Source of the DNA: Eubacteriales bacterium
GTDB taxonomy: Bacteria > Bacillota > Clostridia > Lachnospirales > Lachnospiraceae
Length of the DNA: 60,842 nt
Direction: 5' to 3'
Assembly (NCBI GenBank): GCA_030536755.1
Contig: JAUNPJ010000014.1
Coordinates: forward strand, 1-60,842
Shown: positions 58,527-60,842 of the stretch, in pieces
Numbering within the stretch: the stretch's first letter is position 1
Layout: each line of letters starts with the position of its first letter
The notes under the pieces: generated by a model
The model's database searches: none
What the model saw: only the letters and a program-made list of their open reading frames with translations
Told to the model about the DNA's origin: nothing
Made by a program: the position numbers and the translations under genes

Positions 58527-59780
58527 TTGAAAAGATTAGTAACTATAAAAACTAAATATTTCATGATGTGTTTGATGCTATGGTATTTTTGTGATGATGC
58601 AATAATTTCAGGTTTCACGCATTTGCTTGGAGGATATGCGCATTTAATTTGGTTATTTGGATTTGTATGCTTATTTTCGTTTTCTTTAGTTTTTTCTAAT
58701 AAAAACAATTTATTAATTCCAATATGTTTATATGTGTCAATTGTATTTTTAGTTTTATTTACAAGTGTTTTTCATCCGGAGTATGCTGATTGGTTTCATC
58801 ATAGCTATTATAATCTAAACAATATGCTTGTCCATCCGAGAGGTGCTATTTGGGCTTTTATTGTAGTATGGTTAATAGATGATCCTGAAGATATATACAG
58901 TACATTGAGAATTGTGTGTTGGATTCTATTCATCTATTATTTGTTACAGTACGCACAAGCGATGCGTATTGGTTATTGGACAATATATGATATTGATGGT
59001 ACCGAGAGCCAGATGACTTATAATATGGAATTTGGATATGCAATGATGTTTCCTGCTGTTTTTTTTGGAGCAGTTGCTTTTTTAAAAAAAGTTAAGATCT
59101 ATTATTTGTTCTATGCAGTAGCAATGATAACTATTCTTTTAGGGGGGTCAAGGGGTTCTGCAGTTTGGGGAATACTTTTATTTCCAATTATGCTTCCATT
59201 TAAATGGAAAAATTTTACCAAAAAAGAAAGGCATATTTGGTTATTAGCATGTTTTTTCCTTTTACCTTTGGCATACCTAGTGTATAGCTATTTAGATGTA
59301 ATTCAACTTGGCTTATCAGTCGCGTTGTCAGAACATGGAATATCATCAAGGACAATTGAGGCATTGTTTTCGGGTGAATTATCAGATGCAAATGGTCGTG
59401 ATGAAATATACGAGATGGCAATTGACCTTATAAAAACTGGTGGACCGTTTGGGCGAGGAATATATGGAGATCGCATATACATAGGACGCTTTTTTAGATG
59501 GGGATACAGTCATAATGTTATCCTTGAATTGCTTGTAACATTTGGATATGTAGGCGGAAGTGTAATAGTAGGTGCAGTTGTATATGGGATATATAATTTG
59601 TTTCGAAGAGTCACAGGAATCACTGAACAGATTATATTTATAACTTTTTTTGTTACATCTTTAAAACTGATTCTTTCTAACTCGTTTTGGTATGTGCCAT
59701 CTTTTTGGGTAGTATTAGTTTTAATAATAAAATGGAAGACAGGAACGGTAAAACAAAAAAAATTACTTGGAAGTGGTTAG
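58527..59780 (+). CDS. Wzy-like polysaccharide polymerase/O-antigen ligase family membrane protein
   Basis: 417 residues, probable TTG start with AGGTGAG nine bases upstream. Around ten transmembrane helices, with a large loop near 100-160 and GGSRGSAVWGILLFPIMLPF, ALFSGELSDANGRDEIYEMA and FGRGIYGDRIYIG, RWGYSHNVILELLVTFGYVG towards the C-terminus. The GR..I/W....I and HN..L patterns are those of O-antigen polymerase/ligase (Wzy/WaaL). It joins lipid-linked repeat units on the outer face. Confidence 0.82.
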   Translation: MKRLVTIKTKYFMMCLMLWYFCDDAIISGFTHLLGGYAHLIWLFGFVCLFSFSLVFSNKNNLLIPICLYVSIVFLVLFTSVFHPEYADWFHHSYYNLNNMLVHPRGAIWAFIVVWLIDDPEDIYSTLRIVCWILFIYYLLQYAQAMRIGYWTIYDIDGTESQMTYNMEFGYAMMFPAVFFGAVAFLKKVKIYYLFYAVAMITILLGGSRGSAVWGILLFPIMLPFKWKNFTKKERHIWLLACFFLLPLAYLVYSYLDVIQLGLSVALSEHGISSRTIEALFSGELSDANGRDEIYEMAIDLIKTGGPFGRGIYGDRIYIGRFFRWGYSHNVILELLVTFGYVGGSVIVGAVVYGIYNLFRRVTGITEQIIFITFFVTSLKLILSNSFWYVPSFWVVLVLIIKWKTGTVKQKKLLGSG

Positions 59781-59784
59781 AGTA

Positions 59785-60842
59785 ATGAAAAATAGATCGA
59801 CGTATTCATTTAATAATATGATTTGGGGAACTATGTATCGAAGTCTGCGGATGTTTTTTCCGTTGGTTCTTCGAGGTTTTATCATACGTGAGATTGGAGC
59901 GCATTATGTTGGACTTGAAGGTGTTTTTGGCGCGATTCTATCTATATTAAATTTAACTGAACTAGGTTTTGGAACAGCCGTTGTCTTTATGATGTATAAG
60001 CCAGCTGCCGAAAATGATATACCTACTATGCGTATACTCTTGGGAGTGATGCGAAAATTTTATATTATAATTGGCTCTGTAATTCTTGCTATTGGGTGTT
60101 TATGTATTCCAATATTAAATATCCTTGTAAGAAATGATACTGGTGCAAATATGAATATTTATCTATTGTACATCATGTATTTATTTCAAACGGTAGGAAG
60201 CTATTTTAGTTTTGCATATAGATCATCTCTTTTGACTGCATATCAAAGACAAGATGTGATTTTTAAAATATTGTTTTTTACTAGTCTTGTAGAATATTCA
60301 TTAAAAATAGTTATTTTAATTATAACAAAGAACTATTATCTATATATTTTGGTTTTTGCTTTGATGATAATACCTCAGAATATTTGTTATTACATATATT
60401 CTAAAAAAATGTATCCAGATATATATCCTGAGGGAAAACCTACAGCAGAAATGATTAGTACTATAAAAACTAAAATTACTGCACTGATAGGACATAGATT
60501 GGGTGCTACGGTAATGTTTTCAATCGATAGCATTATAATATCTTCATTTATAGGTTTATCTATTCTTGTAAAATATGATAATTATAATGTCATCATGAAT
60601 TCTATAATAACTTTGCTAGGGGTTATTTTGACAAGTTTGGTTGCAAGCGTAGGAAACAAACTTGTATTGGATTCAGTACAAGAGACCTATGGATTGTTTA
60701 AAAGAATCTCATTTCTCTGGATTGCTATAGTGGGTTGGTGTACAGCATGTTTCCTGTCTTTATATCAGCCTTTTATTTCTCTTTGGGTTGGAGAAGAGTA
60801 TTGTTTTGATGAAGGAATTGTAATCTGTATTTGTTTATATTT
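59785..60842 (+). CDS. Wzx-like flippase, partial (continues beyond window)
   Basis: 352 codons visible from the ATG at 59785, four bases after the polymerase stop. MKNRSTYSFNNMIWGTMYRS, REIGAHYVGLEGVFGAILSI, LNLTELGFGTAVVFMMYKP and further hydrophobic helices match the polysaccharide exporter (PST/MVF) family. It moves the lipid-linked repeat unit across the membrane. With Wzy next to it and two initiating transferases, a Wzx/Wzy pathway is complete apart from glycosyltransferases, expected downstream. Confidence 0.88.
   Translation, partial: MKNRSTYSFNNMIWGTMYRSLRMFFPLVLRGFIIREIGAHYVGLEGVFGAILSILNLTELGFGTAVVFMMYKPAAENDIPTMRILLGVMRKFYIIIGSVILAIGCLCIPILNILVRNDTGANMNIYLLYIMYLFQTVGSYFSFAYRSSLLTAYQRQDVIFKILFFTSLVEYSLKIVILIITKNYYLYILVFALMIIPQNICYYIYSKKMYPDIYPEGKPTAEMISTIKTKITALIGHRLGATVMFSIDSIIISSFIGLSILVKYDNYNVIMNSIITLLGVILTSLVASVGNKLVLDSVQETYGLFKRISFLWIAIVGWCTACFLSLYQPFISLWVGEEYCFDEGIVICICLY

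Overview
The window looks like a chromosomal segment of a low-GC Gram-positive gut Clostridium, most likely a member of the Lachnospiraceae. Reasons are the origin-proximal order (rpmH, rnpA, yidD, yidC, jag, mnmE, mnmG, rsmG, parA, parB on the left; dnaA, dnaN, S4 protein, recF on the right), the DUF3881 and DUF4446 proteins beside serS and parB, a ROK repressor, a DUF1002 secreted protein and Clostridia-type RepA_N/DUF6017 proteins. The genus (a Blautia- or Mediterraneibacter-like organism is a guess) cannot be fixed from sequence alone. The replication origin lies at about 23.1-25.2 kb. Genes to its left are almost all on the minus strand and genes to its right almost all on the plus strand, so transcription runs away from the origin.

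Region 1 (1-9.2 kb) is plasmid-like and probably an integrated element. It has three RepA_N-type replication initiator paralogues, one ParA, two ParB paralogues, an SSB, a cysteine-rich protein and several unknown small proteins, all on the minus strand in tightly overlapping operons. Upstream of the last parB is a gene-free stretch with hairpins and a set of TTAGCT/AGCTAA palindromes that could be an origin or centromere. It is followed by one complete tRNA-Arg(CCT) and three further tRNA-Arg 5' halves, all cut at exactly the same point in the anticodon loop. This looks like a stack of integration footprints.

Region 2 (9.2-33.3 kb) is core chromosome: maf, a DUF3881 gene, serS, a DUF4446 gene, chromosomal parB-parA with four parS sites, an anchored alpha/beta hydrolase, rsmG, mnmG, mnmE, jag, yidC, yidD, rnpA, rpmH, a bipartite oriC around dnaA, dnaN, the S4 protein, recF, a large TPR/acidic/AAA protein where many Firmicutes have gyrB, rsmA, a ROK repressor and a DUF1002 secreted protein.

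Region 3 (33.3-43.1 kb) starts an exopolysaccharide/capsule locus: CpsB-type phosphatase, Wzz-like chain-length protein, CpsD-type tyrosine kinase, an SGNH-like protein, an LCP-family ligase, a small secreted protein, a large polyprenyl phosphoglycosyltransferase, a PglF/CapD-type 4,6-dehydratase and the NusG paralogue LoaP.

Region 4 (43.1-47.8 kb) is a rearranged stretch. It holds two intact TasA/camelysin-like surface protein genes, a broken third copy, a truncated aminotransferase copy, three small genes and an A/G-rich array of many very short hairpins joined by A-rich linkers.

Region 5 (47.8 kb to the end) continues the glycan locus: DegT-family aminotransferase, an HTH protein fused to an RmlA-like fragment, a small PglC-type sugar transferase, a formyltransferase, a PIG-L deacetylase and a PglD-type acyltransferase. 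Embedded in it is a compact type II fatty-acid/polyketide-like module: FabD, a metallo-beta-lactamase-fold hydrolase, two KAS III enzymes, a FabG-like reductase, three almost identical tandem acyl carrier proteins and a fourth divergent one. A Wzy-like polymerase and a Wzx-like flippase (cut by the window end) follow. The simplest joint reading is a Wzx/Wzy glycan whose amino-sugar carries a dedicated short acyl chain, probably a 3-hydroxyacyl, built on private carrier proteins. This acyl-sugar module is the best candidate here for an undescribed system.
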